Made by a program: the position numbers and the translations under genes. From Apostichopus japonicus (taxonomy: Eukaryota; Echinodermata; Holothuroidea; Aspidochirotida; Stichopodidae): DNA of 64,000 nucleotides. Every line of letters begins with the position of its first letter. The first letter of the stretch is position 1. The notes beneath the pieces are model-generated. The model made no database searches. It was given only the letters and a program-made list of their open reading frames with translations, and was not told the DNA's origin. Location of the stretch: contig NC_092572.1 of NCBI RefSeq assembly GCF_037975245.1, forward strand, positions 3,759,501-3,823,500, written 5' to 3'. This document shows positions 1-11,950 of this stretch, piece by piece.

Positions 1-2980
1 ATCTTTTTTTTTTCCTTCTTTGTTTCCATCCTGTTACATTGCTGGTGGAAGTTTAAGGAAACATATTGGTTACATCACGAATGGGTTGCTTTAGATCTCT
101 GGTTACACATTCAACAAGGCGATGTACCACGATGTACTAAATATTGGTCACTGACAGCCTTGCAGTTTGATATAGAAGGATTTATTCCATTGAACGCCCT
201 GTTTCTAAGTAATTGTGATAATGAATGAATTAACTTAAGGTTTTTATTGGATATTTGGTACCAGAGACCTACTCTTGCAATATATTTAACATGAGATGCG
301 TCTTGCAGTTTCTAAGTAACGTTGTTAATTGTGTAACACATTGTTCTAAGTTTGGTGTTTTTAATGAGCCATCATATCTGATTTCGATAACTGTTTCCTC
401 GTGGCCTTACCAGCTGTGAAACAAGGAGCGAATTATACGCACTGAATTAACTGCTTAGGATCAACATAAAACATCTGCAAATTTTGTAATTCCTTGTGAT
501 TATCGGATTTCCTTCTTGTTACCGTTTTCTACGTTAATTTACAACCAATAAAACATTAATTTTCAAGTCTTACATACATACTGTCAATGAACACTGTGTT
601 ACTCAGCTATACGCAAGACAACATAATAACCAAATAGTCACAACTTTGTAATTAGCAACCTTGTAAACTTTTACGGTTATTATTTTATCTTAGTTTTAGT
701 TAACGAATTAAGGATTTTTCTCATGCATTTCATATATAAGGGAAAGACCGATAAAAAACACCGAAAAATGCTACAGGACGTTTTTCAATTGTAATGGAAT
801 GATGAAAGAATTCAATGTAGGGAACGACTCGAATTCTCGTACTTTCTCTTGTTCTCTTACTTACTTAATGGTATAAGTTATTGACAATCTATTATATCAA
901 GGACTACATTCCTTTCGGTCTTATCCCTTATAGTCTTCTTCTTACTTGTTTATCTTCATTTTCTTTGTGAATTGTTATTTTTTATTGTGACAGCATTTTA
1001 TACATTTTGAAACTTGATTTATTAATAATCATTTTAAGATATGTTTAAATAGTTTTATAATATCATTAATAATACCACTAGCCTAATACTCATTGAAATA
1101 TAGACTTAAATCATGCTAATAAATATTGCTCAAATCAGTGAACTCGGAAACTTTTTAATTTGTTCCATTGATATCCTATTAACACTATTTAAACCTGTTT
1201 TATAATTCATTGAAAATGTATTCCTTAACACATTTTATTTACAACAACATACGCACGAATATTAATAATGTTTATTAATTATTGCAGTTGCGTTCACATC
1301 TATGAGCACAACCGACATAATGAAGATGATGTGCTCACTACTTCCACATACTTGAATGTGTTGTAAAGTGAATGATTGGTGATTCTCTTTAGTTATAAAA
1401 TGTTAAACTGTTTTCAACCCCCATTTTCCGCCTCCACCTTTATTACAAGAGAAGACAAGTTAGACAGGCCCGTACAATATATTCCTTGCACAAGCTCTCA
1501 AACATTTTTCTCTGTCATACTGATATGAAGGTGCGACATATTGATGCCAACCGTTACATGCTGATGTTAACTTGTAACACCCTGTTATATTCGTAATATG
1601 TTAATATACTTTCTGAACTTGTGATACCGCCAATAAACGCCGATAGAGTAGCCGAACTCACGTGACTGACATGTGAAAAAGGTTGATGTTAGTCTTGAAA
1701 TGATGATATTGCTTTTTGACATGTTGATTTTATTTTTGATGTTCTATACTGAAAAGTGTTTAGACCTTAAATCTCTTAAATGTGCTGTCTCTTGACAAAA
1801 GTGCCAACCGCGGCACAACGTTTCTTTAAAAATCTAGTCAAACTTTATTTCAAATTATTAGCACAGATAATTGTGATTAGAGTTACTATGTAGCATAGAT
1901 GTCATTCGTGATGATAAGCTTATCATAATGGTTGCCTTTGTCTTCCAGGAGAAAACATGGCGTTATACTATTATGCATTACTTGGTGAACATAATGCCAG
2001 AGCTTTATACTGAAATAAGCAAAAAAGACAAATCGCTAGTTGAGGTCTTAACACGGCCTTAAAACAAAACATGATTCTACTGGTGTGTGATTGCGTGCAA
2101 TCTGTACAATCATTACAATTGGGTAATACACCCTCATTGACAGATATACAGAACCAGTTGATACGCCTTCACATACCAGTTGAATTTCTCCAGTAGATTT
2201 TATTACCAAATTAAAAGTGTTACATGTTAAAAATAAGGAAGTTATGAGGATGATTTTGCTTAAGCAAAAAGCAATTGATCACACTATGTCAATCATCTCG
2301 ATTTTTTTCATCCAATGAAGGTCGATAGAAATGTTATTAAACTCTTTGATTCAACGTTTAAAATTGTACTTTCCCTAAACGTGGGATAGCAGCGTAGTTA
2401 ACATAGTTGTAATCTACATGAAAAATTTAAAAAGTTAGAATTTCACATCAATTTATTTAAATGAAACTTAATTAGTCAATCTGATGACCTCTATTGGTAT
2501 GAAATGTAGAATTAAACAGTATCAACAACTTAACAAAGTGACCTCAACAGCTGCTTTTAGCAAAATCATTCTTACTTCAAGTGTCGTGGTAAAAATTTCC
2601 ATATGTTTAGAGACTTTTCATACATGGGTTATCTCTCAATATTTACCAAAGGATATACATATAGACAAAACAAACATGCTATGCATTAACAATATGAGGA
2701 CACTGATGTAAAAGCTATCAAATATTGTATACATGTCACTGGGATGTATTACCTCTTCATAATAATTGTAGTTAATACAGCTATTTCCTGAGCTAACCTT
2801 TCTTGAAGGACGATCTTTAGAAGAAATGAAAGGAGATGATAGGTAGACACTTTATTGTCCATCTCAGAAAACAAAACAGTAAACATAAAATAGTAGTGAA
2901 TATAAATAGAACCATACAATAAACAGCTATTAGTGAACAACTACGAGAATCAAAGTAAATAAGCAGAACCAGAATTGTTA
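1..2980. other. No gene recognised (AT-rich intergenic)
   Basis: I see no conserved coding segment, RNA gene or clear transposon terminus here. The only open frames are short, AT-rich and unlike any family I know. Confidence 0.5.
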
Positions 2981-3004
2981 CAGAAGCAGCACAGAGAGCT
3001 GCAA

Positions 3005-3565
3005 GTGACAGATCACACACTGTGCCATATCGCTTTGCGCGCGAGTTACACAGTGTATTGCCTCAGGTAGGAAAGAATTACGGAACCTGGACGTTTTAAT
3101 ATGTGGCACCTGTAATCGTATCCCGGATCTGTTGAACATGATAAGACTGTAAAAAGGGTATGTATGATCTTCTTTTATATTATTTAGTTTCTTCATCAGA
3201 CTCTCTTCATATATGGATGAGAATGACAGAAGGCTTGAACCAATGCAGCAGCGTTCAGCTAGCTTCCGAACACGTTAGGGCTCTGCCCTGTACTTCTTCG
3301 GCATAATGCCAAAGAAACATATAATACTAGACGTTAGAACACTTAGGATGATTGACTGGTAGAATAATTTCATGATCGTATAATCAACTCTGCATTGTTT
3401 TACTTTTCTAAGGAAATAACGTCGTTGGCAGGCTTTACCCTTAACAGCTTTTGTGTGAATATTCTAATTAAGTTTATTATCAATATACGTTCCCAGGTAC
3501 TTGTAGCTTACTACCCTCTAAACTACTTTGCCATCGATCATAAAATGATCATGAACATTATTGCC
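3005..3565 (-). pseudogene. LINE (CR1/L2-like) reverse transcriptase C-terminal remnant
   Basis: Reading the minus strand from about 3565 down, the translation follows the thumb and C-terminal part of a CR1/L2-type LINE reverse transcriptase. It runs from a YKYLGTYIDNKLN segment through RRYFLRKVKQC, a FYQSIILSVLTSSI segment and IYEESLMKKLNNI, to VPHIKTSRFRNSFLPEAI near the end. This order is typical of the last 150-180 residues of the polymerase ORF. In-frame stops interrupt it, for example before RVVSYKYL and at KYRAEP-stop, so it is dead. No upstream polymerase domain adjoins it, as expected for a decayed fragment. The clade (CR1, L2, Rex-like) is uncertain; the RT identity is fairly sure. 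Confidence 0.75.
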
Positions 3566-3951
3566 TTTCCTAAAACTAAAATTGTTTTTAAAGTAATATT
3601 GAAACGTTTTAGAGGGTCTTGAATAATACAGAATGATAACATTTTGAAAACCTCGTCAAAATGTCTTCCTAAAACTAAAAACATTTTGATGATGTTATCT
3701 AATGTTTTCAGCAAAACATTTTGCCTGATGTTGTAAAAATATTATTTAAAACGCTATTTAAAAAAAAAAAGGATATATCATTTGAAAAAGGACATAAATA
3801 AGAACGACCTGTTTTGGGGGTGTCTTTGTAACTTCTGCACATTACCAGTACCCTTTTTAAAATCCTAACAGGCAAATGAAGCCCATGGTGGAGTAATAGT
3901 GTTTTCGGTTTCGATGATAATCGTAACCTATGCATTCATGCAGGCGGAGAG

Positions 3952-3985
3952 TATGTGTGTGTGTATGCGTGCGTATGTGTGTGTG
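3952..3985. repeat. GT-rich microsatellite
   Basis: Imperfect GT/GC/AT dinucleotide run directly before the tandem repeat block that follows. Confidence 0.7.
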
Positions 3986-3989
3986 ACGC

Positions 3990-4600
3990 CTCACTTGTAA
4001 ACACGATATCTCAAGAAGGGAAGCTTGTACCAATCTAATATTTGGTTTATATGAGTACCACATTAAGAAGAAGTTCCTTATTGCTTTGTGGGGAGGTCAA
4101 AGGTCATTTGGGGTCACCAGGGGCCAAATAGTGAAAATCTTGTAAACACGATATCTCAAGGAGGTAAAGTTGGACCAATCTCATATTTCGTGAGTAGTAG
4201 GACCACATTTAGGACCAACAACCTATAGTTTTTTATGGAGATCAAAGGTCATTTGGGGTCACCAAGGGTCAAATTGAGTAAACCTTGTAAACACGATATC
4301 TCAAGAAGAAAAGCTTGGATAAATCTCGCATTTCGTGTGAAGGAGTACCACATTGAGTTCAAGATCCGTATTGTTTTTAGTGAGGGTTCAAGTCCATTTG
4401 GGGTCACTAGAGGTAAAATTGTGAAAACCTTGTAAACACGATAGCTCAAGAAGGGAAGGTTGGACGAATCTCATATTTAGTATGTAGTTGGTACACGTTT
4501 CAGTACAAGATTTTATTGAGGTCAAAGGTCAGTTGGAGTCACCATACGCCAAATTGTGGAAACGTTGTTTTAGAAGTTACCGTATCTCCCAGAGACCAGT
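3990..4600. repeat. Tandem repeat, about 147-bp unit, four copies
   Basis: The phrase cttgtaaacacgatatctca recurs near 3994, 4138, 4285 and 4429, giving a period of about 146 bp. Each unit then has a segment like accaatctcatatttcgtg, a 'gtaccacatt' block and a run of AGGTCA-like half sites (aaaggtcatttggggtcacc). Single or partial units of the same family occur at 5740-5830, 10915-11000, 23420-23500 and 30440-30600, so it is a dispersed family that locally formed an array. The open frame across 4235-4435 is a by-product of repeat periodicity. Confidence 0.85.
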
Positions 4601-6425
4601 CTATCAGATAACATGTGCGTAACGCCTCGTACGAATAGGATGCTATTGACAATTGGATATGAGCTTATAGGCATCCGTATAATCGAAACTGAAAACACGA
4701 ACATAGTTGCATTGTCCTTAACTTGCCGCTCGGAAGCCTTATTTTGCGTGCAGAAAGATGTACTTTGTAGTACAGTGGTTCTCTTGGACGTCTTCCGTCG
4801 TATTTATTTCAGGTTGTACTTTTGTTGTGACCAGGCAGCGTTTATGAAACTGAACAGTTTGTCTAGTTAGATTTTTTACTCTGACTAATCTCAATGCGAA
4901 ATAATTGTGTAAAACGGTCTTAGTTTGGCAGTGAGTTCACGAGCTTTTGACTGGATCGGCTGTTGATCTCAATTTGTGTAGTCTCTTCCACCAGTTTCAG
5001 CATAGCTTGGCCTTAAAAGTGACGTTCGACTTTCGCAACGTTTATGATTATGGGAGAACTTGAACAAACCTGTCTAGGCCTATGAGCAATTGTATGTTGT
5101 CTAGGCCAGCAACGGTTGGACAGAATAGGGTTCGTTAACACAACAACGTGAAGAATACGAGTCAGAATACCAATACACTTAAGATGGCAAAACAGGCCTT
5201 CATTATTTCTTAAGGCAATTTCCTACTGGCTATCGAGTTATAATTCGCAAAGTATAGAACAATCAAAAGAGTTTTGAGACAAGTTTGCTGTTGTTGCTGC
5301 TAGGTGTTTTTTACAGACGTTTTTTTTTTTTTTTAGTTTAATTGTTCAAAGACATTACAGTAGGCCTAGCTGCTTATTTATGACTCTGCGACATGTTTTA
5401 CTTTGTTCAACACTTACTTTTGTTTGAAAGAGTTTAAATTTCATTCTGCAAAGAAAAATGACTTTCCAATGCGCAATTACGTAGCACCTTGTATCTGCCT
5501 AACTGCCTAACCTTTGTTCATAGAAAGTATTGATGTTGCAAATCTGTACTTTGGAGACATGAACAACAATACTTAGCCTAGTGGCGAGTGGAATTTGGCG
5601 AGTAGAATTTTAGTCACGGCCGCCAAATAGCGAGTATTTTACAAATATTTTTTCGAGGCCTGAAAACCTTCAAACATTATTTGTCATGGTAGAAATCATG
5701 GATATACTTTTCATACATGGTCTATGCATTTGCCATATTGAGTACAAGAATCCTATAGCTTGTTAGGTCAAATTAACTATAGATCACCAGAGGTAAAACT
5801 CTGAAAAACCTTTTACATGATATCTAACGATGGAAATCGTGGATATCTCTAAAACGTGCTAACATCGAAATAATGTTATATAAAACATTGTGAAATCGTT
5901 ATCCTGCTATTCTAACAACTCAACATGTACGTTTATTGTAAGTTTACGCCCAATTTATAACGTATGCCCGTGCTAACTTGTTAGGCTAACTTTTGGTATG
6001 TTGCCTAGCGTAGGCCCTAGCACAGTCCTAGACGAATATCACATTATCAGTCACGGATTTGGCATGCATGCGAATGTGTTGTTAAACAACCTTCAGATGT
6101 AGATGTTGATAGTCTAGGCCTGTATCCTGAATCTGAGTTAAAATCGAAGCTAAGCCCAGGCCTATACTAGGGTGTAGCCTATAATATATAGGCCTGGGCA
6201 GCCCACCGCTGTAAACTATAAACGATCACCTAGACCTATGACAATGTTCGTGAAAAACATTCGCGGTTGCACATATGTGGCACGAGCCTAATGCTTTAAA
6301 TGAACCTAGGCCTTTCTTGTATTATTTGGACCATCTGTTTTAAAGCCATATTAATCATCTGTGGTTCTACAGTAGGTAGTCATGTGACAATATTTTTGTT
6401 TCTGAAATGTTGAACTAATCAGTTT
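4601..6425. other. Intergenic, dispersed repeat fragments only
   Basis: No gene seen. 5740-5830 resembles the 147-bp repeat. 5855-5945 matches the family seen at 11225-11510 (shared text such as 'tcgttatcctgct' and 'gactcaac'). The rest is unremarkable AT-rich sequence. Confidence 0.45.
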
Positions 6426-6429
6426 TGGT

Positions 6430-6860
6430 TTATTTTTGTGAGAAATATTGTGCAATTTTAAAAGAGAAATTGCTCCTAAATTATTGCTTCAGGATACTTG
6501 ATTCTTTAAGAGGTTTGCCAGCTCTGAAGTTGCTATTTTGTTCTGCGATTCAGCATTTAGAAAAGGTTTTTGATGCCATTGTTTATACAACATAACCATG
6601 CGAGAACTGTGAGCCTTTTTTACTTTAATTATACACATACAGCTTGTACAACTTACCAAATTTCAGGGTTTCAGCTTTCCTCAATATTAATTAATGAGGT
6701 TCTTAAGTTGCTCTGTACAACCAACGTCATCTTTGACAGCTAATATCTCAAAGTGTCATGTTGAAAAAAAAATTTGATTATTTGTTTTAAAAGAGATTTA
6801 GTACCACCCTGTTTGTACAACAAGTTTCAGGAGGGTGTTTTACTTTTTTACAATAATCCC
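6430..6860. repeat. Dispersed repeat, copy 1 (pairs with 20275-20720)
   Basis: About 430 bp aligns by eye to 20275-20720 in the same orientation. Shared blocks include attgcttcagg, gattcagcat, ttgatgcca, ctcaatattaat, cgtcatgttgaaaaa and accaccctgtttgta. No coding potential or terminal repeats were recognised; the family is unclassified. Confidence 0.75.
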
Positions 6861-6874
6861 CACCTTCGTTATTC

Positions 6875-7100
6875 CTTTAATGGTTCATTTAAATCCGTTG
6901 AAAAGCGCAGTTTATGTAGGCATTATGTCTATAGACTATCGTTTTACTTGATTTCCGACATTCATGACATATGCACGCAGAGTGTAATGGTTCACTTAAA
7001 TCAGTTTACTATTGTAGTATTTTTATGCTGGCATTTTGTCTAGACACTCGTTTTGTCCCCGACAATTCACAGCATATACATATAGCCTATAACATGATCA
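6875..7100. repeat. Short tandem-like repeat (inverted copy at 30690-30950)
   Basis: Two imperfect units each carry a 'tggttca(t/c)ttaaatc' block, a 'gtctagacactcgtttt' or 'gtctatagactatcgtttt' block and a 'gacattca' block. The same order is found in reverse complement at 30690-30950. Open frames here (6774-7043, 6971-7372) are not conserved proteins. Confidence 0.55.
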
Positions 7101-7463
7101 TATACACTTTAGTTCTATACCGTACAGCAGTGTGTATTGTATGCTATCATGGGCGTCAATCCAGGGGGACGGGGGTACACGTCCATCCCCCCCCACATTT
7201 CGATGGTGGGGAAAACAATATCAAATGTCCCCCCTCCCACACATTTGGAAAAAGAGTAGTGTCGTGGCTCTATTTGGTTAGGGCTTACACATCTCAGGAT
7301 TCATATCATCGAATATCACTCAATGTTGCTGAATGTAGAATTCCACCCAGATCTCGTGAGGTGATACCCTGAGCTCTCCAACAATCTTAAGCTTAGTCTG
7401 TTTCTCTTTCGAGGCCAGTTCCATTCGTCGTCGGTTGAAGGGTATAGACAAATATTCAAGTAG

Positions 7464-7742
7464 ATGAATCCAGCGGTACGGGCTATGTTTGGTGAAGTCG
7501 AAGCTCTCGTGCGGTTGCTCCTCGTTTCCTCCGCCAGTTCGACGGAAGCCGAGAATTCTTTTAGTGCTTTGAGGCGTTTGAAGACAAGGCTACAGAGCAC
7601 CATGACTCAACAGAGGCTGAACCATGTGATGGTGTGCCATATTCACCGCGAACGTCTAGCCCAGTTGAAGCATGAGGAGTTAGCAGAGAAGTTCGTTGGT
7701 TCCTCGGATTACAGACGCCGCATCTTCGGGCGATTCCAGTAG
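7464..7742 (+). pseudogene. hAT transposase C-terminal dimerisation domain fragment
   Basis: The 92-residue frame ends at TAG. It contains RLLLVSSASSTEAENSFSAL followed by RRLKTRLQSTMTQQRLNHV, the hallmark of the hAT C-terminal dimerisation region found in ZMYM1-like and P52rIPK-like hAT proteins. In intact proteins this is the last 80-100 residues after the RNase H-like catalytic core. Here neither the core nor the BED finger is present upstream, although 'caagtag' before the ATG could be an old 3' splice site. It lies inside the TIR-bounded element 7148-10220, in line with an internally deleted transposon. On its own it would be catalytically inert, but it could in principle dimerise with a full transposase. 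Confidence 0.88.
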
Positions 7743-7967
7743 AAAACTAACGCGCTCCGTTATTATCATAAGAGACAGTACTTCATAGCTAGAGCCAAAG
7801 CCTGTACATAGTTGTTGTTTAGTTGTAGATGGTGTTTCAAAGACGGTGCCCGTTCCCTAATACTGGCAAAATGAAATAGGGAGCATATTCCGTGGCAGCG
7901 CATCCCATGTTACCTTGTTGTTGAGTGATACCGGAGTTTACTCCACAGTGAGAACACTGGGTACACG

Positions 7968-8853
7968 CAGGGACGTCGTTGGAGGGGGGTGTGGGGATGT
8001 CTCCCCCAAACTTGGTAAAACTGACGATAGTTGGAAAATTGGAGTGCGACAGTCGGAATTTCCGACTGTCGCACTCTAGTTTATCTAGGCCTATTAATTT
8101 ATCCCTGTGATTTTGCATGACCTAAACAAATTGAAAAATTTCGGTCAAACTTTACCTTTAATCTGTCATATTTACCACGTTTTCCTTGCCACTCTGGGAA
8201 GTTGTATCTCGCGATTCTTATACTCCACCGTAAAAAACTTCGTATGATTTTGAATACTACAAAAAAAATGCCTAATAGAACTACCGTCGTAGGCGTAGGA
8301 GCCCAATTTGATTGGGGGGGGGAGGGGTTGTAACGACTTGCCAGAAAATTATAACCAAGTTTTCGCGCGCTACGCGTTCTACATGATAATGTGCAAATCA
8401 TATAGGCATGCATCGGTTTTTTTTATATCGCATGCAAATAACATACAATCATTTTCCGTCTTATTACCCTTCCGTATTAGTTAGAATAATTGGGTAATAA
8501 TAAAAGTTTAACCACTGAAAAACACATTGCAAATTATATTTCTTTCAGTAGGTGCCCAAAAAGTTATCAGCATATTGCCCGAATTTTCACAAAAATATTT
8601 GGTTGAGGTGGGGGGGGGGGCTAATAAGTTTGTGAAATGAGTGCCAGTGCGTACAAATGTATCGCAAAAAAGTTCGGAACAAAAGTGCAGTCGCGAAAGA
8701 TTGGGTTTCTGACTGACACTGACCGTATCGTTGACGAGAAGCGCGAGAGTAGGGGGTACAAAGCAGCAGTCGGAATTTTCTGGCTTCAAAACCGATTTTC
8801 AGCCACTACACCCCCCCCCCCCCCCCAATCATCAGGCCTTAGCTACGTCCCTG
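7968..8853. mobile_element. Nested hAT-type non-autonomous element
   Basis: It starts cagggacgtcg and ends ctacgtccctg. It is flanked by an exact 8-bp duplication, ggtacacg, at 7960-7967 and 8854-8861. It sits wholly inside 7148-10220, so it inserted later. It holds a long poly-C/poly-G tract near each end and a perfect 35-bp palindrome (8042-8076). No transposase. Sequence at 8518-8620 recurs at the right edge of the window (63815-63905). Confidence 0.9.
8042..8076. repeat. Perfect 35-bp palindrome
   Basis: Two 17-base arms (gagtgcgacagtcggaa and its exact reverse complement) flank one central base. There is no loop, so it could extrude as a cruciform. It lies close to the left end of the nested element. 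Confidence 0.95.
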
Positions 8854-9346
8854 GGTACACGGTGGTTACATAGTACGCTCCGACCATAATTCAACCAGAT
8901 GCAGATCCACCTAGCAACCGAGGTAACTTGCGTGAGGACTCCAACGAACAACCACTGATTTATTTTGATGCCTTCATCACTTTAGCCACCACTCACATGG
9001 GACCTATTCTAAGTCTGCGCATGTGTGAGGTCCTGAAAACATAAAGTGGTTGTCTTGCCATCTTTGTTTCAAATTTCATAAAAATGTATTCTCGTTGACC
9101 TAGCAACCTGGTTTAACATGCTGGCGTTTGACGACTTTTGCCAAATTTGCGCTAAGCTCGCTATACGAACTCGGATCTGGGCTGTGCCTAATTAGTTAGT
9201 TATTTAAATAATGGCGTATGAGGAAATGCACCATTTTGTGGTATGACTCCCAGGACGGCACTGTCGAGAAACTCACATGCAGTCGCGACGGATAGCTTCC
9301 TTCGCCTATATGTCCGGGGACATTTTGGGACATCGTTCCTATAGAC

Positions 9347-9707
9347 CAGGGGTGGGCAACCTGCGGGCCACATGCGGCCCGCCAGTGATTTTTTTGCGGC
9401 CCGTGAGATGTCTCAAGAAAAAGAAAAGAATCAATCTATTTTACATCATTACCAAAAACGAGCTAGCTGCTTAGAATTTATCTGCACTAATGATGCTGTC
9501 AGGTTGGTCTATTATCACCATCAATTATCAACTGGACTTTATTGACATTATGTTTTTGTGAATACAGATTAGTACACACACCTATTGCTTGAACGTCCTC
9601 GGAATCAAAGGTTTGAAATCAACAGCAGGTCGTTGGTTAGGTGCGGCCCTGTCAATCTTTCACTCCTAAAATCTGGCCCATTCATTCAAAAAGGTTGCCC
9701 ACCCCTG
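9347..9707. mobile_element. hAT-type MITE, 361 bp
   Basis: The ends are caggggtgggcaacc and ggttgcccacccctg, perfect 15-bp inverted repeats. The flanking octamers ctatagac and caataggc agree at 6 of 8 positions. The internal 'gcgggccac...gcggcccg' text links it to the elements at 17521 and 24451. It is inside the larger hAT element. Confidence 0.85.
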
Positions 9708-10104
9708 CAATAGGCCTATATCTGAGGCCCTGGGGTCATTCCTTGACCGACTTGGTGCAATATAATGTGCCCACTTCGAAGTAAATTTATTCACAGATTG
9801 TTAGTTGTCATGGGTTCGAACAAATGGGGAATTCTATCCTGAAACATAGGGCAAAATGGGGCTGGGGTTCCAGTTCGCCGCATCATTTGTCAACTTGCAC
9901 TGGGTTCTAATGTTCATGTCAATTGGAATCACTAATAAAAGAAACAATCCACCAAATATGAAGGTCGCATGAACTTTATTGCAGATTTCCTGAGTGACGA
10001 ATTTGTAATTTTCCCCCGAAATCACGCAACTAGATGGCTGCTATCCAGCCTGGCAAGTGCCATCTCCAGCGATCTGGCAGGTATTGAAATCTGACATTTT
10101 CTTG

Positions 10105-10147
10105 GTACGCTGCGCGCCAAGCGATGGTGGCGCTCCGCTTAGATAGT
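10105..10147 (+). repeat. GC-rich hairpin module of hAT elements (copy 1)
   Basis: The core gcgcgccaagcgatggtggc followed by gctccgcttagatagt forms an imperfect hairpin. The same module is seen at 17059-17099, 25201-25243, 46730-46770, 58130-58172, 58754-58796 and 58914-58956, inside elements whose terminal repeats differ. Confidence 0.85.
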
Positions 10148-10228
10148 ACTTACGGCCGGAATACTCGAATCGATTACGTCCCCCCCCCCCCCCACGTTTC
10201 AAATCGGATTGACGCCCCTGTATGCTAT

Positions 10229-11220
10229 CCATGCCTGCATATATGCTAACTAGTCAACGGCCAAAGTTCTCGCTTCGAAATTTGACAGTAATGTTGCTAT
10301 CGTAATTAAATAACGGTTTCATCATTACATGTTTTGGTACACATTATAGGCATACCACTGCACGCTTACCTTAGGCACATGCCAGCGTATTGTCAGGGTC
10401 ATTATGCATTTAAGTATTGCGCGTTCATTAGGAGGTATTTTAAAGTGCAGGTTTTCATCGAGGACAGCATCCTAGATGCAAGTTTTACTGAGCCGACGCA
10501 AACATTTTAAGATGTTGCGTCCCGTGGACGCAAGTTTTAAAATCCCAGTAACAATACGGCCTATACCATATATGCAACTTCTAGAATTGTTATTGGTAGA
10601 CATTGTAATTTCAAACTTGCGTATAAGTCAATATACTAAATAAATACAGGAATGTTTGCAGGGATGTCAAAGGTGAATTGTACTACCTGGGTGGTGTGAT
10701 ATAACATGAACTTCTACGTGATGAATAACACTTTTGAATGAATACAACTCTTCTTTGGGGTGTTGGGGTGGGGGAGGAGGTTCCTTTGTGAAATTTGGCT
10801 CGGTATTAAGTTTTGAACAATTAAAGACATATATTTCAGAGGTTGAAAATCTTCATAGCTTATTTCCATTGTTGAAATATAACATTTTCAAATATATGAG
10901 AACCCTGTTGAAGCTGGTGGAGGTCAGAAATCATCTAGGGTCAACACAGGTCAAAGTGTGTACATCTTGTAAACACCGTATCGTAGTCTTGACAGGTCTC
11001 GTACTTGGCAAATATAGTGTACCGTAATATTTGGAAGAACACCATATTAATGTTGGTGAAGGTTAAAGATCATCTATAGGGTCAACAGAGATCAAATGAT
11101 TTTTGCATTGTGGATATTGGAGTTGAAAGGTAATATTAGGTTGAAAGAGTTCCAAAGGTGTGAAGGACTAATACATGGTATTGCAAGAAATGCTAAAATT
11201 TTCCCCCAAAAAAACAAAAA
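10229..11220. other. Intergenic; one degenerate 147-bp repeat copy
   Basis: No gene seen. 10915-11000 and 11040-11100 contain AGGTCA-like and 'cttgtaaacaccgtatc' text of the 147-bp family. Confidence 0.45.
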
Positions 11221-11224
11221 TAAA

Positions 11225-11510
11225 TTAACATTTTACAAACGTTGTACTAACAACAAAAAACGGTGTATAAAACGTTGTGATAACGTTATCCTGCTATTCT
11301 AGCGACTCAACATTTTTTTTTTATAACGTGATTTTATTACGTTATCATAATATTTCTCAAAATGATATTATAACGTATTTAAAACATTTTTTCTGCAACA
11401 TCTTAGAAACGTTGTGCTAACATCAAAATAATGTTATATAAAACGTTGTGAAATCGTTATCCTGCTGTTCTTGCGACTCAACATTTACGTTTGAATAACA
11501 TTATTCATAA
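11225..11510. repeat. Two tandem units of an AACGTTGTG repeat, about 170 bp each
   Basis: The block 'aacgttgtg(a)taa/aaatcgttatcctgct' followed by 'gcgactcaacattt' occurs at about 11270-11310 and again at about 11440-11485. A single copy is at 5855-5945. Unclassified. Confidence 0.65.
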
Positions 11511-11554
11511 CGCCATCATAACATTGGTTCAAATATTTTCCTGATATATTAAAA

Positions 11555-11950
11555 TCAAGTTTGTGTTTGCTGGGTAAGTGCTTCAAAACCCCATGCAAGT
11601 AAACAAGTATGACGTCATCTACACCTCTTTTGCTCTGGTAGGCAAATTTATTTTGTATCTGTAACAACACCTTTTTAGCAAGAAGAAGTTTTAGTACCAC
11701 CTTTTCTGACATTTCATGATATTTAACGTGAGTGATATCGGACGGTAGTCATTTAAACATGAAACCACTTTTGTTTTAGGAACCGGAGTTATGATTGACG
11801 TTTTCCATATCTCGGGAATAACGCCCTAATCAAGTGTTTTTTGCAAGATCGGAGTGAACACTGGCGCTAGCTGAGAGCTACATGTTTTATTAACATATTT
11901 GTGACCCCTTGTGACCCCGTCTGGGCCTGACACAAGAGACATATTTCCTG
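11555..11950 (-). pseudogene. LINE reverse transcriptase palm remnant
   Basis: On the minus strand from about 11945 down, a GPDGV motif is followed by CSSQLAPVFTPILQKTLD, an in-frame stop, GVIPEIWKTSIITPVPK and NDYRPISLT. After a frame change near 11705 come EKVVLKLLLAKK and then QNKFAYQSKRGVDDVILVYL. These are consecutive blocks of the non-LTR reverse transcriptase fingers and palm (CR1/Rex-like clades). The catalytic FADD-type box is not reached. One stop and one frameshift show it is inactive. It covers the part of RT upstream of what survives at 3005-3565; both lie on the same strand, but they need not be from one insertion. Confidence 0.85.

Larger units (their letters stand above)
7148..10220. 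mobile_element. hAT-type DNA transposon, 3.07 kb, with nested insertions
   Basis: The left end is catgggcgtcaatcc and the right end is ggattgacgcccctg, which are 14/15 inverted repeats. The 8 bp outside both ends are identical (tatgctat at 7140-7147 and 10221-10228), the expected hAT target duplication. It carries a hAT transposase C-terminal coding piece at 7464-7742 and a GC-rich hairpin module near its right end (10105-10147). Two other elements sit inside it (7968-8853 and 9347-9707), so the original was about 1.8 kb and was already internally deleted. It cannot encode a full transposase. Confidence 0.92.

Noticed and set aside
11096-11302. 68-residue basic frame
   Set aside because: Falls on dispersed repeat sequence and A-rich runs; no family resemblance.
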